In this document: positions 44,991 to 54,888 of the stretch, piece after piece
How the letters are laid out: every line of letters begins with the position of its first letter
Numbering within the stretch: the first letter of the stretch is position 1
Assembly (NCBI GenBank): GCA_011053005.1
Contig: DRHW01000037.1
Coordinates: 1-64,000 of the forward strand
From: Methylophaga sp.
Lineage (GTDB): Bacteria > Pseudomonadota > Gammaproteobacteria > Nitrosococcales > Methylophagaceae
Reading direction: 5' to 3'
Length of the DNA: 64,000 nucleotides
Program-made: the position numbers and the translations under genes
The notes under the pieces: model-generated
The model's database searches: none
Seen by the model: the letters and a program-made list of their open reading frames with translations, nothing else
Told to the model about the DNA's origin: nothing

Positions 44991-45842
44991 ATGAAATGGC
45001 GTAATAGAAGAACAAGCAGCAATATCGAAGATCTGCGTTCAACATCGGGCAGAAAGACTGGTGGTAAAAAAGGTGGAATCGGTATTATTGCTGTTGCATT
45101 AATAGCGATGTATTTTGGTGTTGATCCGCGAATTATAATGAGCCTACTTGATGGCACGCCCATGACACAAACAAGCAGTCAGCCCGATCCTAATTACAAA
45201 CCAACAGCTGAGCAGCAACAACTTGCTGAGTTTACAGCGGTGGTGTTGGCTGATACTGAAGATACATGGCAAGCATTATTCCAACAAATGGATCGCCGTT
45301 ATGAAGATCCAAAATTAGTGTTATTTACTGATTCTGTACGTTCAGGTTGTGGCCATGCTGAATCTGCAATGGGTCCATTTTATTGCCCTAGTGATAAAAA
45401 GATCTATATTGATTTAGGCTTTTATAAACAACTTAAAGATAGACATAATGCCCCTGGCGACTTTGCCCAAGCTTATGTTATTGCCCATGAAGTCGGTCAT
45501 CATGTACAAAACTTACTCGGTATTTCTAGGCAAGTACGTCAAGCGCAGCAAGGGCTAAGTGAAGCACAAGCAAATGCTTGGTCGGTAAAGTTAGAACTAC
45601 AAGCGGATTGTTTCTCTGGTGTTTGGGCGCATCACACCGAACAAGAAAAACATATACTTGAGCAAGGAGACATCGAAGAAGCATTGAATGCAGCCAGCGC
45701 TATCGGTGATGATCGTTTACAAAAAGAAGCGCGAGGTTACGCTTCGCCAGAATCATTTACTCATGGCACATCACAACAACGTATCTATTGGTTTAAGAAA
45801 GGCTTTGTTGATGGCACAATAGAGAGCTGTAGCACAGTATAA
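44991..45842 (+). CDS. ypfJ: YpfJ-like neutral zinc metallopeptidase
   Basis: A 283-residue protein with an N-terminal basic segment, one membrane span (about 29-45) and a zincin domain. HEVGHH (His166-Glu167 to His170) is the zinc site. DCFSGVWA holds the third ligand region. It matches the YpfJ/zinc-metalloprotease family in length and order. Substrate unknown. A rho-independent terminator follows about 50 bp after its stop. Confidence 0.9.
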   Translation: MKWRNRRTSSNIEDLRSTSGRKTGGKKGGIGIIAVALIAMYFGVDPRIIMSLLDGTPMTQTSSQPDPNYKPTAEQQQLAEFTAVVLADTEDTWQALFQQMDRRYEDPKLVLFTDSVRSGCGHAESAMGPFYCPSDKKIYIDLGFYKQLKDRHNAPGDFAQAYVIAHEVGHHVQNLLGISRQVRQAQQGLSEAQANAWSVKLELQADCFSGVWAHHTEQEKHILEQGDIEEALNAASAIGDDRLQKEARGYASPESFTHGTSQQRIYWFKKGFVDGTIESCSTV

Positions 45843-45891
45843 AATTTGTAATTAATAGCTATAACAAGCTGTTCCTATTCTAGTTCTAGGA

Positions 45892-45927
45892 ATAAATAGT
45901 CTGAACACTATTTATGCCTTTTTATTT
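45892..45927 (+). terminator. Terminator between ypfJ and the fae-like gene
   Basis: ATAAATAGT/ACTATTTAT (45892-45900 with 45907-45915), 6-base loop, then GCCTTTTTATTTT. It lies only 36 bp upstream of the next ATG. It either ends the ypfJ transcript or acts as an attenuator in the leader of the fae-like gene. Confidence 0.75.
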
Positions 45928-45963
45928 TCCCATCAACAACGATGGATTACTTTTCTTTAAAAT

Positions 45964-46527
45964 TTGGAATTATTTATGTCAGATGAAATTTGGTTCAAAA
46001 CCGGTGAAGCCACCGTATTTGCTAGTGAAGATCAAGGTACCGATGCGATGCCTGAAATTCTTATTGGTAACGTTAAAGGTCCAGCAGGTCACGCATTTGC
46101 TAACTTAATGGGCCAAACTGAAGGTCATACTCGTATGTTCGCTATACGCGCGACCAATCAACAAGTTAAGCCTGCAACGATCATGGTTCCAAAAGTGACC
46201 ATTAAATCTACAGCTTATGTTGAGTTATTAGGTGGTCCAGTTCAATCAGCAATTGCTGATGCGGTATTAGATAGCGTTATTGCTGGCGTGATTCCAGCCG
46301 ATCAAGCAAATGACATTTGCATTATCGCAATGATCTGGATTAATCCTGCTTTAGCTAAAGAGCTAAATGTCGATCGCAAAGATTTATACCGCACTAACTA
46401 TGAAGCGATGAAATTAGCTATTTCTCGTGCGATGAGCAACTCACCGACTATCGAAGAATTGACAGCAAACCGTCATAAAATCGTTCATGAAATGTATGAC
46501 CCAGAAACTGGCGAATCACAATGGTAA
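45964..46527 (+). CDS. Formaldehyde-activating enzyme family protein (Fae-like)
   Basis: Fae condenses formaldehyde with tetrahydromethanopterin in methylotrophs. This 187-residue protein aligns over its length with Fae: GPAGHAFAN, KPATIMVPKVTIK, GGPVQSAIADAVLDSVIAGVIPADQAND and the YNYEA-like TNYEAMKLAI. However, Met25 (sequence AMPEILIG) stands where Fae has catalytic His17 (AHIDLIIG, recalled from Methylorubrum extorquens). It is therefore likely a paralogue without the same chemistry, perhaps a formaldehyde- or pterin-binding or regulatory protein. It appears monocistronic, without C1 genes nearby. Confidence 0.85.
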   Translation: MELFMSDEIWFKTGEATVFASEDQGTDAMPEILIGNVKGPAGHAFANLMGQTEGHTRMFAIRATNQQVKPATIMVPKVTIKSTAYVELLGGPVQSAIADAVLDSVIAGVIPADQANDICIIAMIWINPALAKELNVDRKDLYRTNYEAMKLAISRAMSNSPTIEELTANRHKIVHEMYDPETGESQW

Positions 46528-46590
46528 ATCTCGTCTAAATACTATTGAATATCTACTGATAAACGGAAATATTCGATATTGTTTTTTTTC

Positions 46591-46631
46591 ATTGTCTTGC
46601 CACTCCCACTCTTGTGGGAATGGCAAACAAT
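46591..46631. terminator. Hairpin between fae-like gene and nhaD
   Basis: TTGCCACTCCCAC and GTGGGAATGGCAA (46597-46609 with 46614-46626) pair with one mismatch or wobble and a 4-base loop, extended by ATTGT/ACAAT. A separate T8 run lies upstream at 46582-46589 behind a weaker GAATAT/ATATTC fold, which may be the actual end of the fae-like transcript. Confidence 0.5.
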
Positions 46632-46802
46632 TTAATAATTCGCCGAACAGTCAAAAAATTAACTGACAATGCTATTTATAGCAACGCCCAATGCCGCAAA
46701 ATAACTCCCTTCAAATAAATATCAATGCTTTGCTTTCACTGAACCCACCGTCACGGTATGATTATATTTTTTCAAATTCGACCTTAGTACAAAAGGATTT
46801 TC

Positions 46803-48272
46803 ATGCTAAAACAATTGCAATCGAAACACTCAACAATAACCACACTGATTTTCAGTTTGCTTTTGTTCTCTTTCCCACAAATTACATTGGCTTCTGAAGA
46901 TGCTCATTTGATAGATCTAACCACTCATTGGATTGGTTATGCATCATTAGCTATTTTCTTTCTTGCCTATATTTTGGTTATTGCTGAAGAAAAAATTCAC
47001 ATGCGTAAATCTAAATCCGTCATGGTTGCAGCGGGTATTATTTGGGCACTGATTGCCATGATTTACGCACAACAAACTGATCCGGTATTTCATGATACCG
47101 CTGAAATAATGATTCGTCACAACCTGCTTGAATATGCAGAACTATTATTATTTTTATTATCAGCCATGACCTATATCAACACCATGGGGGAACGCGGCGT
47201 ATTTGATGCACTACGCAGTTGGTTAGTCAATCAAGGTTTTTCACTTCGTACTATTTTTTGGCTAACTGGACTTTTGGCTTTCTTTGTTTCACCGATCGCA
47301 GATAACTTAACGACTGCATTACTGATGTCAGCAGTTGCAATGGCAGTAGGTGGTAACAATCATAAATTTGTTACCTTAGCGTGTATTAATATTGTTGTCG
47401 CTGCTAATGCTGGTGGAGCATTTAGTCCGTTTGGCGATATAACAACCTTAATGGTTTGGCAAAAAGGCGTCATAGAATTCAAAGACTTTTTTGTTTTATT
47501 TATACCTTCTTTAGTCAATTGGCTTGTTCCAGCCACTATCATGTCAATGGCCTTAGCCAATGAGAAACCAGCAGCACATAATGAAAAAACTGTTATGAAA
47601 AAGGGTGCTTTTGTAGTTATAGGCCTATTTTTATTAACGATCACAATGGCAGTTTGTGCCCATAACTTTTTACATCTCCCCCCTGTAATTGGCATGATGA
47701 CCGGCTTAGGATTTCTTAAGTTATACGGATACATAATTAAAATGCGTGATAAAAAAGCATTTGCAGTTTTAAACCAAAGCGACAGTTCGTTAGGATTAGA
47801 GGGCACGGTACAGCAAGGACAACCGTTTAATATTTTCCAACAATTAGAGCGTGCTGAGTGGGATACATTGATGTTTTTCTACGGCATTATTTTATGCGTC
47901 GGGGGGTTAGGTACCATTGGTTATTTATCGCTTGGTTCGCAGTTAATGTACGTTGATTTAGGGCCAACAACGGCTAATATTCTCGTCGGTGTCATTTCCG
48001 CTATTATTGATAATATTCCGGTGATGTTTGCAGTTTTATCTATGATGCCGGATATGAATACAGGCCAATGGTTGCTTGTCACTTTAACTGCTGGCGTTGG
48101 TGGTTCGTTATTAGCAATTGGTTCCGCTGCTGGCGTTGCCGTGATGGGTCAAGCTCGAGGTATTTATACCTTTGCATCACACTTGAAATGGACATGGGCA
48201 ATTGCTTTAGGTTATGCCGCGAGTATCCTGGTTCACCTATGGCTTAATGCTGATAAATTTCAGCCTATTTGA
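46803..48272 (+). CDS. nhaD: Na+/H+ antiporter NhaD
   Basis: Inner-membrane antiporter of the NhaD/IT superfamily that exports sodium. The start is signal-like, followed by about twelve spans. Family-typical are SPIADNLTTALLMSAVAM near residue 162, NAGGAFSPFGDITTLMVWQ near 200 and IDNIPVMFAVLSM near 400. Ribosome binding site AAAGGA precedes the ATG. At 489 residues it is full length. A sodium exporter suits a marine organism and complements the Rnf complex in this window. Confidence 0.93.
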   Translation: MLKQLQSKHSTITTLIFSLLLFSFPQITLASEDAHLIDLTTHWIGYASLAIFFLAYILVIAEEKIHMRKSKSVMVAAGIIWALIAMIYAQQTDPVFHDTAEIMIRHNLLEYAELLLFLLSAMTYINTMGERGVFDALRSWLVNQGFSLRTIFWLTGLLAFFVSPIADNLTTALLMSAVAMAVGGNNHKFVTLACINIVVAANAGGAFSPFGDITTLMVWQKGVIEFKDFFVLFIPSLVNWLVPATIMSMALANEKPAAHNEKTVMKKGAFVVIGLFLLTITMAVCAHNFLHLPPVIGMMTGLGFLKLYGYIIKMRDKKAFAVLNQSDSSLGLEGTVQQGQPFNIFQQLERAEWDTLMFFYGIILCVGGLGTIGYLSLGSQLMYVDLGPTTANILVGVISAIIDNIPVMFAVLSMMPDMNTGQWLLVTLTAGVGGSLLAIGSAAGVAVMGQARGIYTFASHLKWTWAIALGYAASILVHLWLNADKFQPI

Positions 48273-48437
48273 AAATAACGACACTATGCATAAAATTATT
48301 GCACAGCCTGACTGGCATTTAATCTAGCTCAGGTTGTCGATAAAAACATGTTGTCTACATTTAAATCTTATAGTCCAAAATAAAAACTTCTAAACCGAAT
48401 TTATAGCCTAGGAGGTTAACCTTTTGGATTGTATTTT

Positions 48438-49118
48438 CTAAAAGTAAAGTCTTATAACTGTTTCTGCAATACATGCTGGTCTGGTGCTATTTTCAATTTC
48501 AATACGCACTTCACGCACAATTTCTAATCCGCGTTTCATAGGTACTAATTTAATGATTCGGCTACGCGCTCTGATACGACGTCCTACTTTAACTGGAAAT
48601 GGAAAGTGCACATGGTTAAGGCCATAATTCACCACCATTCTTGCCTCAGGATAAACATTTTTTTCAGGATCGACACTGTCAGTCAAAAAAGGAATGAGTG
48701 CTAGGGTTAAAAAACCTTGAGCAATGGTAGTTTTGAAGGGTGATTCTTTACTTGCTCGTACAGGATCGGTATGGATCCATTGCTGATCACCAGTAATATT
48801 TGCAAACTGCTCAATACACTCCTGCTCAAGAGTAAACCATTCACCAACATACGATTCTTCACCCAGTTCTGTATTTAAACGGCTATATACATTTCTAAGC
48901 GGCTCACACTGTTTTAATGACATTTTCTGATCTTGGTATTCATGATCAAAAAAATGTAAATAAGACTCTAAAAATTCAGGGACATTTAAAGTATTAATAA
49001 ACTTTTTATTAAAGTTGTTGGGCCATTGACGGAGCTGTGATTCCAATTTATTGATTAATTCACCACGCGTTGCTTGGTATTTATCATGATTTTTCTTAAT
49101 CGATTCAACAATGCCCAT
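48438..49118 (-). CDS. MaoC-like hot-dog protein
   Basis: A 226-residue protein. The C-terminal half (about 95-226) is a MaoC-type hot-dog domain with FANITGDQQWIHTDPVRA and GFLTLALIPFL, carrying the Asp and His of the hydratase site. The N-terminal 90 residues are charged and helical and not recognised. Members hydrate enoyl-CoA or 3-hydroxyacyl substrates. A perfect 14-bp palindrome (49145-49158) lies just upstream. No fatty-acid genes are adjacent. Confidence 0.85.
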   Translation of the reverse strand: MGIVESIKKNHDKYQATRGELINKLESQLRQWPNNFNKKFINTLNVPEFLESYLHFFDHEYQDQKMSLKQCEPLRNVYSRLNTELGEESYVGEWFTLEQECIEQFANITGDQQWIHTDPVRASKESPFKTTIAQGFLTLALIPFLTDSVDPEKNVYPEARMVVNYGLNHVHFPFPVKVGRRIRARSRIIKLVPMKRGLEIVREVRIEIENSTRPACIAETVIRLYF

Positions 49119-49144
49119 CTAAGACTCCTTAATTCTTTAAAATA

Positions 49145-49158
49145 GTATAGTCCTATAC
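49145..49158. promoter_or_regulatory. Palindrome upstream of the MaoC-like gene
   Basis: GTATAG-TC-CTATAC, perfect 6-bp arms, 27 bp upstream of the MaoC-like ATG and about 160 bp upstream of aroG. It overlaps the likely -10 region of the minus-strand gene, so it could be an operator. Confidence 0.4.
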
Positions 49159-49320
49159 GACTTATTACTAAGTTTAAATTTGCAGATATTGTGCCAAACA
49201 ATCGTCAAAATTAATTCAGCGCTTGTTAATAGTGACGACCCGTAACCACTATCAAGCATAGTAGAAATGACATTCAGCTAGTATAATGCGCGATTGTAAT
49301 ATTTTCGAGTGCAACCTTTC

Positions 49321-50376
49321 ATGCTATACAACACTGATGATTTGCGTATTACTGGTATGCAGGAAGTTTTACCCCCGATACAACTGCACCAAGAACTACC
49401 TATAACTGATCTTGCCTCTGAAACGGTGTTTAACGCTCGCGCAGCCACACAAAAAATTCTTCACAATGAAGATGATCGACTTGTGGTTATTATCGGCCCA
49501 TGTTCAATTCATGATCCCGATGCTGCACGTGAATATGCAACCCGTTTAAAGCCGCTTATCAGCGAATTAAAAGGCGAATTACAAATCATCATGCGGGTTT
49601 ACTTTGAAAAGCCGCGTTCTGTCGTTGGCTGGAAAGGCCTCATTAATGATCCGTACTTAGATGGTAGTTTCAAAATTAATGATGGTTTACGCATAGCTCG
49701 AAAATTATTACTCGATCTTGCTGAAATGGGTGTCCCTGCTGGCAGTGAATACTTGGATTTAATTAGCCCTCAATATATTGCTGACTTGATTTCTTGGGGT
49801 GCCATTGGTGCACGTACGACAGAAAGCCAAGCGCATCGTGAATTAGCTTCTGGCTTATCTTGTCCTGTCGGTTTCAAAAATGCCACTGATGGCGGCTTAC
49901 AAATTGCCGTTGATGCCTGTTTATCAGCTTCTAGACCGCATCACTTTATGTCGCTGACAAAAGCGGGGCATTCGGCTATATTTTCGACCACCGGTAATCC
50001 TGATTGTCATGTTATTTTACGTGGTGGAAAAATGCCCAATTATGATGCAGCAAGTATTAACGAAACTGCAGAAGTGATGGCTAAAACAGGTTTGAAAACG
50101 CGCTTCATGGTTGATTGTAGCCATGCTAATAGTGGAAAAAGCCATGAACAACAAGAAGTAGTGTGCCGTGATGTTGCTAATCAAATAGCGAAAGGTGAAG
50201 ATCGCATAATGGGGTTGATGCTTGAAAGTAACTTAATAGCCGGTCGTCAAAATGTGGAACAAGATGTACCTCTTGTTTATGGACAAAGCATCACTGATGC
50301 GTGCATGGCATGGGACAATAGTGAAGTGTTATTACGTGAACTTGCAGCGGCTGTTCGTACTCGTCGTCAAAAATAA
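49321..50376 (+). CDS. aroG: DAHP synthase (3-deoxy-7-phosphoheptulonate synthase)
   Basis: Condenses phosphoenolpyruvate and erythrose 4-phosphate, the first step of the shikimate pathway. Class I signatures are VIIGPCSIHDP, GWKGLINDP and SHANSGK, with residues for metal and PEP. ATG at 49321 gives MLYNTDDLRI, matching the E. coli AroG start; a GTG four codons upstream is not needed. A -10 TATAAT is at 49282-49287. Which aromatic amino acid inhibits it cannot be read here. It is monocistronic, before rnf. Confidence 0.93.
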   Translation: MLYNTDDLRITGMQEVLPPIQLHQELPITDLASETVFNARAATQKILHNEDDRLVVIIGPCSIHDPDAAREYATRLKPLISELKGELQIIMRVYFEKPRSVVGWKGLINDPYLDGSFKINDGLRIARKLLLDLAEMGVPAGSEYLDLISPQYIADLISWGAIGARTTESQAHRELASGLSCPVGFKNATDGGLQIAVDACLSASRPHHFMSLTKAGHSAIFSTTGNPDCHVILRGGKMPNYDAASINETAEVMAKTGLKTRFMVDCSHANSGKSHEQQEVVCRDVANQIAKGEDRIMGLMLESNLIAGRQNVEQDVPLVYGQSITDACMAWDNSEVLLRELAAAVRTRRQK

Positions 50377-50479
50377 CTATGTTAAGGTTTTAATATATCG
50401 TTATATGAAAACCTGCTAAGCCCTTCATAAGAAACAATTAATATCATTATTAGCACTACGAAATCTGCTATTTATCAGC

Positions 50480-50485
50480 TATAAT
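50480..50485 (+). promoter_or_regulatory. -10 element upstream of rnfA
   Basis: TATAAT at 50480-50485, about 79 bp upstream of the rnfA ATG, in an AT-rich region. No convincing -35 is seen at 16-18 bp, so the start is approximate. Confidence 0.4.
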
Positions 50486-50563
50486 ACCTGATGAAAATTT
50501 GCAGTCATTTTTAACATCACAATTGAAAATGAACAAATCCCGATAAAATCAGTAGGTTATTGC

Positions 50564-51145
50564 ATGACAGATTATGCGCTCATTCTAATTAGCACCATTT
50601 TGGTGAACAACATTGTCTTAGTTAAATTTCTAGGACTCTGCCCTTTCATGGGTGTTTCTCGCAAATTAGAAACAGCTATTGGCATGGGGCTGGCCACAAC
50701 ATTTGTATTAACGCTATCATCAATCAGTAGTTATCTAATTAATGAATACTTGCTCGCACCGCTAGGTATTGAATTCCTACGGACGATTAGTTTCATTTTT
50801 GTTATTGCTGTGGTGGTGCAATTCACTGAACTCGTTGTACATAAAACTAGTCCTATTTTGTATCAAGTTTTAGGCATATTTTTACCGCTCATTACCACTA
50901 ACTGCGCTGTATTAGGTGTTGCACTTCTTAATGTTCAACAAGGTCACGGCTTTTTAGAGTCTGCTTTATATGGCTTTGGTGCAGCGATTGGTTTCTCAAT
51001 GGTCTTAATAATCTTTGCTGCAATGCGCGAACGTATTGCCGTCGCTGATGTGCCTGTAGCCTTTCAAGGTGCAGCCATAGGTCTTATCACAGCGGGCTTG
51101 ATGTCAATGGCATTTATGGGCTTTGCTGGTCTGGTTCACGTTTAA
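50564..51145 (+). CDS. rnfA: Rnf electron-transport complex subunit A
   Basis: First subunit of the RnfABCDGE (Rsx) complex, which couples electron transfer between ferredoxin and NAD to an ion gradient. It has six predicted spans with [18 protein letters not shown] (about 14-31) and [14 protein letters not shown], the cysteine-containing half-helix motifs. 193 residues, normal length. Its stop overlaps the rnfB start by one base. The whole operon is complete and in the E. coli order, ending with nth. Confidence 0.95.
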   Translation: MTDYALILISTILVNNIVLVKFLGLCPFMGVSRKLETAIGMGLATTFVLTLSSISSYLINEYLLAPLGIEFLRTISFIFVIAVVVQFTELVVHKTSPILYQVLGIFLPLITTNCAVLGVALLNVQQGHGFLESALYGFGAAIGFSMVLIIFAAMRERIAVADVPVAFQGAAIGLITAGLMSMAFMGFAGLVHV

Positions 51146-51708
51146 TGTTTACTGCGATTCTTGCCATTACGCTATTAGCGTTAATTCTTGGACTCGTGCT
51201 GGGCTTTGCTGCGATTCGATTTAAAGTTGAAGGCGATCCTATTGCCGATCAAATCGATAAGATATTGCCCCAAACGCAATGCGGTCAGTGTAGCTTTGCG
51301 GGTTGCCGTCCCTATGCGGAAGCAATAGCCGCAGGTGAAGTGGATATTAACCGTTGCCCTCCAGGCGGTGAAGCGACTATTCACGCTTTAGCGGACTTAT
51401 TAGAAGTAGAATTCAAACCACTTGATGCTGAGTGCGGCGTTGAAAAACCCAAAGTACTTGCCGTTATTGATGAATCACGTTGCATCGGTTGTACTTTATG
51501 TATTCAAGCTTGCCCTGTTGATGCCATCCTTGGTGCAGCGAAGCACATGCATACGGTCATTGCGAGTGAATGTACGGGCTGTGAACTGTGCCTGCCACCT
51601 TGCCCAGTAGATTGCATCGATATGGTCGAAACTAAACCTAATCCAAATACTTGGCGTTGGCCCGATCCAGCACATCTTGATTTAAAACTAGGCAGTGATA
51701 AGCCATGA
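51145..51708 (+). CDS. rnfB: Rnf complex subunit B (iron-sulfur)
   Basis: Membrane-anchored iron-sulfur subunit. One N-terminal span (about 4-27) is followed by the [13 protein letters not shown] cluster motif, then two ferredoxin-type 4Fe-4S sites ([14 protein letters not shown] and [14 protein letters not shown]). 187 residues. It overlaps rnfC by 4 bp. Confidence 0.95.
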   Translation: MFTAILAITLLALILGLVLGFAAIRFKVEGDPIADQIDKILPQTQCGQCSFAGCRPYAEAIAAGEVDINRCPPGGEATIHALADLLEVEFKPLDAECGVEKPKVLAVIDESRCIGCTLCIQACPVDAILGAAKHMHTVIASECTGCELCLPPCPVDCIDMVETKPNPNTWRWPDPAHLDLKLGSDKP

Positions 51709-53237
51709 CACAAAAATTAGGCTCATTTCCTGGCGGCTTAAAATTAAATGGTCAGAAAAAACGTTCTACTCAAGTAGCAATACGTAAAATGCCATTGAGC
51801 AATAAGCTCATATTGCCGTTACAACAACATATAGGTGAAGCATCAACACCTATCGTTGCTGTGGGCGATAAAGTACTAAAAGGCCAAAAAATAGCCAACG
51901 CCGAAGGTCATGTTTCTGTTCCGTTACATGCGCCAACATCAGGTACGATTATTGCGATAGATGAGCAGCCGATTCCTCATCCATCAGGCTTATCGGCACT
52001 TTGCATTAGTATTGAAACAGACGGCAACGATGAATGGATTGAGCGTCATCCTATTAGTGACTATACCAAGCTATCTGCTCATGAAATACGTCAGCTGATC
52101 CGTGAAGCCGGTATTGTTGGTCTGGGTGGAGCTGGCTTTCCAAGTTTTATCAAACTCAATCCCAGCGTGCATCATACGGTTGAAACATTAATCATCAATG
52201 GCGTGGAATGTGAACCGTATATTACTTGTGATGACATGATCATGCGCGAGCGTGCTGACGGCATACTTGATGGCATTGAAATCATGTGTTTTGCATTACA
52301 TGTAAAAGACTGTGTGATTGCCATTGAAGATAATAAACCTGAAGCCATTTCAGCGATGGAACTCGCCTTAAGTGCACGGCCACACCTTAAAGATACAAAA
52401 GTAGTCTCCATTCCTACGCGCTATCCCACAGGTAGTGAAAAACAACTGATTCAAGTTATCACCGGCAAACAAGTACCGTCGCGTGGCCTACCAATTGATA
52501 TTGGGGTTGTCAGCCATAATGTGGGGACAACCTATGCTGTTGCACGGGCGATTAAACATGGTGAACCTTTGATATCACGTATTGTGACCGTCACCGGTAG
52601 AGAAGTGAAAAATGCGGGTAACTTTGAAACCTTGTTTGGCACACCGATGCATGAGCTATTGTCTTTTTGTGGCACTGAACGTCAGGCTGGAGAACCCTTT
52701 ATTTTAGGTGGCCCGATGATGGGCTACAATTTATCGGGCGATCATTTACCGGTCACCAAAACGGCAAACTGCATTATAGTTGGCGTTGATGATGGTGCAA
52801 AATCATCGACTCCTTTACCGTGTATTCGTTGTGGTGAATGTGCAGTCGCCTGCCCTGTTAGCCTATTACCTCAGCAGCTTTACTGGTACTCGCGCGCCAA
52901 AGATCTTGATAAAGCAAGTGAATATAATCTGTTTGATTGTATTGAATGTGGCTGCTGCAGTTATGTTTGCCCAAGTGAAATTCCATTGGTTCATTATTTC
53001 CGCTTTGCTAAAACAGAAATCATGACTCAACAGCAAGAAAATGCAAAAGCAGATGTCGCACGTATTCGCCATGAAAATAGGCTTGAGCGTCTAGAACAAG
53101 AACAGCAAGAAAAAGAACTTCGCCAGCAACAGCGAAAAGCAGCATTAGCGGCAACACAAGCAGCAAAAGCAAAACAAGCCGCTGAGTCTGAGTCATCTGC
53201 TGAACCCACAACTACTGATAGTCAGGAGACACAGTAA
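51705..53237 (+). CDS. rnfC: Rnf complex subunit C (NADH/FMN/iron-sulfur)
   Basis: Peripheral subunit with NADH- and FMN-binding domain and two 4Fe-4S sites. [13 protein letters not shown] near residue 140 and the cysteine motifs [14 protein letters not shown] and [14 protein letters not shown] are clear. The C-terminal tail (about 440-510) is charged, Gln/Ala-rich and coiled-coil-like, shorter than the long E. coli RsxC tail. 510 residues. Confidence 0.94.
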   Translation: MTQKLGSFPGGLKLNGQKKRSTQVAIRKMPLSNKLILPLQQHIGEASTPIVAVGDKVLKGQKIANAEGHVSVPLHAPTSGTIIAIDEQPIPHPSGLSALCISIETDGNDEWIERHPISDYTKLSAHEIRQLIREAGIVGLGGAGFPSFIKLNPSVHHTVETLIINGVECEPYITCDDMIMRERADGILDGIEIMCFALHVKDCVIAIEDNKPEAISAMELALSARPHLKDTKVVSIPTRYPTGSEKQLIQVITGKQVPSRGLPIDIGVVSHNVGTTYAVARAIKHGEPLISRIVTVTGREVKNAGNFETLFGTPMHELLSFCGTERQAGEPFILGGPMMGYNLSGDHLPVTKTANCIIVGVDDGAKSSTPLPCIRCGECAVACPVSLLPQQLYWYSRAKDLDKASEYNLFDCIECGCCSYVCPSEIPLVHYFRFAKTEIMTQQQENAKADVARIRHENRLERLEQEQQEKELRQQQRKAALAATQAAKAKQAAESESSAEPTTTDSQETQ

Positions 53238-54262
53238 TGCCATTAAGTCGACTATCATCACCGTTTTTAGCAGGGACTAATCGCGTCACCTTGCAAATGT
53301 TGCAATTATTATTCGCGCTTATTCCCGGCGTGATTGCCATTGTGTATTTTTTTGGACCAAGCGTCTTAATCAATATCACCTTAGCCGTTGTTGTTGCATT
53401 ATTAGCAGAAGCGTTAATGTTATGGCTGCGTAATCGCCCGCTTAAACCTTTTTTAACCGATGGTAGTGCGATTGTTACAGCCGTATTATTAGCTATTGCA
53501 ATACCGCCTTTAGCACCGTGGTGGTTAACGGTTACGGGCATATTATTTGCCATTATTTTTGCTAAACACCTTTATGGTGGTTTGGGTTACAACCCTTTCA
53601 ACCCTGCGATGATTGCCTATGTTTTGCTGTTGATTTCATTTCCATTAGAAATGACAACATGGTTACCTGTCAGCAGTTTAAGTGAACAGCCACTTGATCT
53701 CAGCTCTGCTTTTCAGTTCATTTTTAATGGTCAATTAACAAACAGTATGGATGCCGTGTCAGGCGCGACACCACTTGATGCGATGAAGACTCAAATAGGT
53801 TTACATCAGATACCTGTTCATGTTTTTCAGCAACCCGTGTTTGGTTTATGGGGTGGTAAAGGCTGGGAATGGATTAATATTTGGCTAGCCGTTGGTGGTG
53901 CATTTCTTCTTTATCGTCGTGTGATTAGCTGGCATATTCCTGTGGCAATGTTAGCAGGACTTAGTGCTATTAGCTTAATGACTTGGCTTGTGGCTCCTGA
54001 AATAACAGGTTCACCCATTTTCCATTTGCTCAGTGGCGGCACAATGTTGGGCGCATTTTTTATCGCGACTGACCCTATTACGGCTTCAACAACGGTTAAA
54101 GGTAAGTTAGTTTTTGGGGCCGGTGTTGGTTTATTAACCTATATTATTCGCATCTGGGGTGGTTATCCTGACGGCGTAGCATTTGCCGTATTAATTATGA
54201 ATATGCTTGTGCCGTTGATTGATTATTACACGCAACCAAAAGTATATGGGGCGGTAAAATAA
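53237..54262 (+). CDS. rnfD: Rnf complex subunit D
   Basis: Membrane subunit with about nine spans. The SGATPLDAMK loop (near residue 174) contains the threonine that carries covalent FMN in RnfD/NqrB-type proteins. 341 residues. Start and stop overlap neighbours by one base. Confidence 0.94.
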   Translation: MPLSRLSSPFLAGTNRVTLQMLQLLFALIPGVIAIVYFFGPSVLINITLAVVVALLAEALMLWLRNRPLKPFLTDGSAIVTAVLLAIAIPPLAPWWLTVTGILFAIIFAKHLYGGLGYNPFNPAMIAYVLLLISFPLEMTTWLPVSSLSEQPLDLSSAFQFIFNGQLTNSMDAVSGATPLDAMKTQIGLHQIPVHVFQQPVFGLWGGKGWEWINIWLAVGGAFLLYRRVISWHIPVAMLAGLSAISLMTWLVAPEITGSPIFHLLSGGTMLGAFFIATDPITASTTVKGKLVFGAGVGLLTYIIRIWGGYPDGVAFAVLIMNMLVPLIDYYTQPKVYGAVK

Positions 54263-54888
54263 TGAATGTCATTCAAAAACAAATATTGGGTGTTGGCATT
54301 ATGTTAGCCGTGTTTGCTATCGGTGCGACCAGTTTGGTTGCGATTACTGAATCTTATACTCGCGATAAAATTATCGAAAATGAACGACAATCATTACTCG
54401 ATGCAATTAATGCTCTGGTAAATCGTAATGAGTATGACAATGATATTTTAACCGATACGATTACTTTGCCAGGTACACCGCAGTTAGCGACCAAAGAAGA
54501 TACTGTCGTTTATCGTGCTCGTAAAAATGGCGAGCCTGTTGCTGCGGTATTCACCAGTGTTGCACCTAATGGGTACAGCGGTTCAATCAAAATGCTGGTA
54601 GGTGTTTATTATGATGGTACTTTAGCGGGTGTTCGCGTTATTAATCATAAAGAAACGCCAGGGCTAGGCGATAAAATTGATGTGAAAAAAACCAATTGGA
54701 TCTTAGTATTCAAAGGTTTATCACTGGAGAATCCAGATGATTCTCAATGGGCAGTAAAAAAAGATGGCGGTCAATTTGATCAGTTTACAGGCGCAACTAT
54801 TACGCCTCGCGCTGTGGTCACCGCGGTAAAAAAATCATTGCAATTTTTTGAACAAAATCGTGATGAATTGTTTAAGGAGACTAAGTAA
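54262..54888 (+). CDS. rnfG: Rnf complex subunit G
   Basis: Subunit with one N-terminal span (about 10-30) and a periplasmic FMN-binding domain. [10 protein letters not shown] (near residue 175) is the flavinylation motif with the acceptor threonine. GLGDKID is also conserved. 208 residues. A flavin transferase (ApbE) is required for this modification; none is encoded in the window. Confidence 0.94.
   Translation: MNVIQKQILGVGIMLAVFAIGATSLVAITESYTRDKIIENERQSLLDAINALVNRNEYDNDILTDTITLPGTPQLATKEDTVVYRARKNGEPVAAVFTSVAPNGYSGSIKMLVGVYYDGTLAGVRVINHKETPGLGDKIDVKKTNWILVFKGLSLENPDDSQWAVKKDGGQFDQFTGATITPRAVVTAVKKSLQFFEQNRDELFKETK

Noticed and set aside
45914-46108. Plus-strand frame overlapping the fae-like start
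   Set aside because: It begins inside a terminator and overlaps the Fae-like gene in another frame; no family match.
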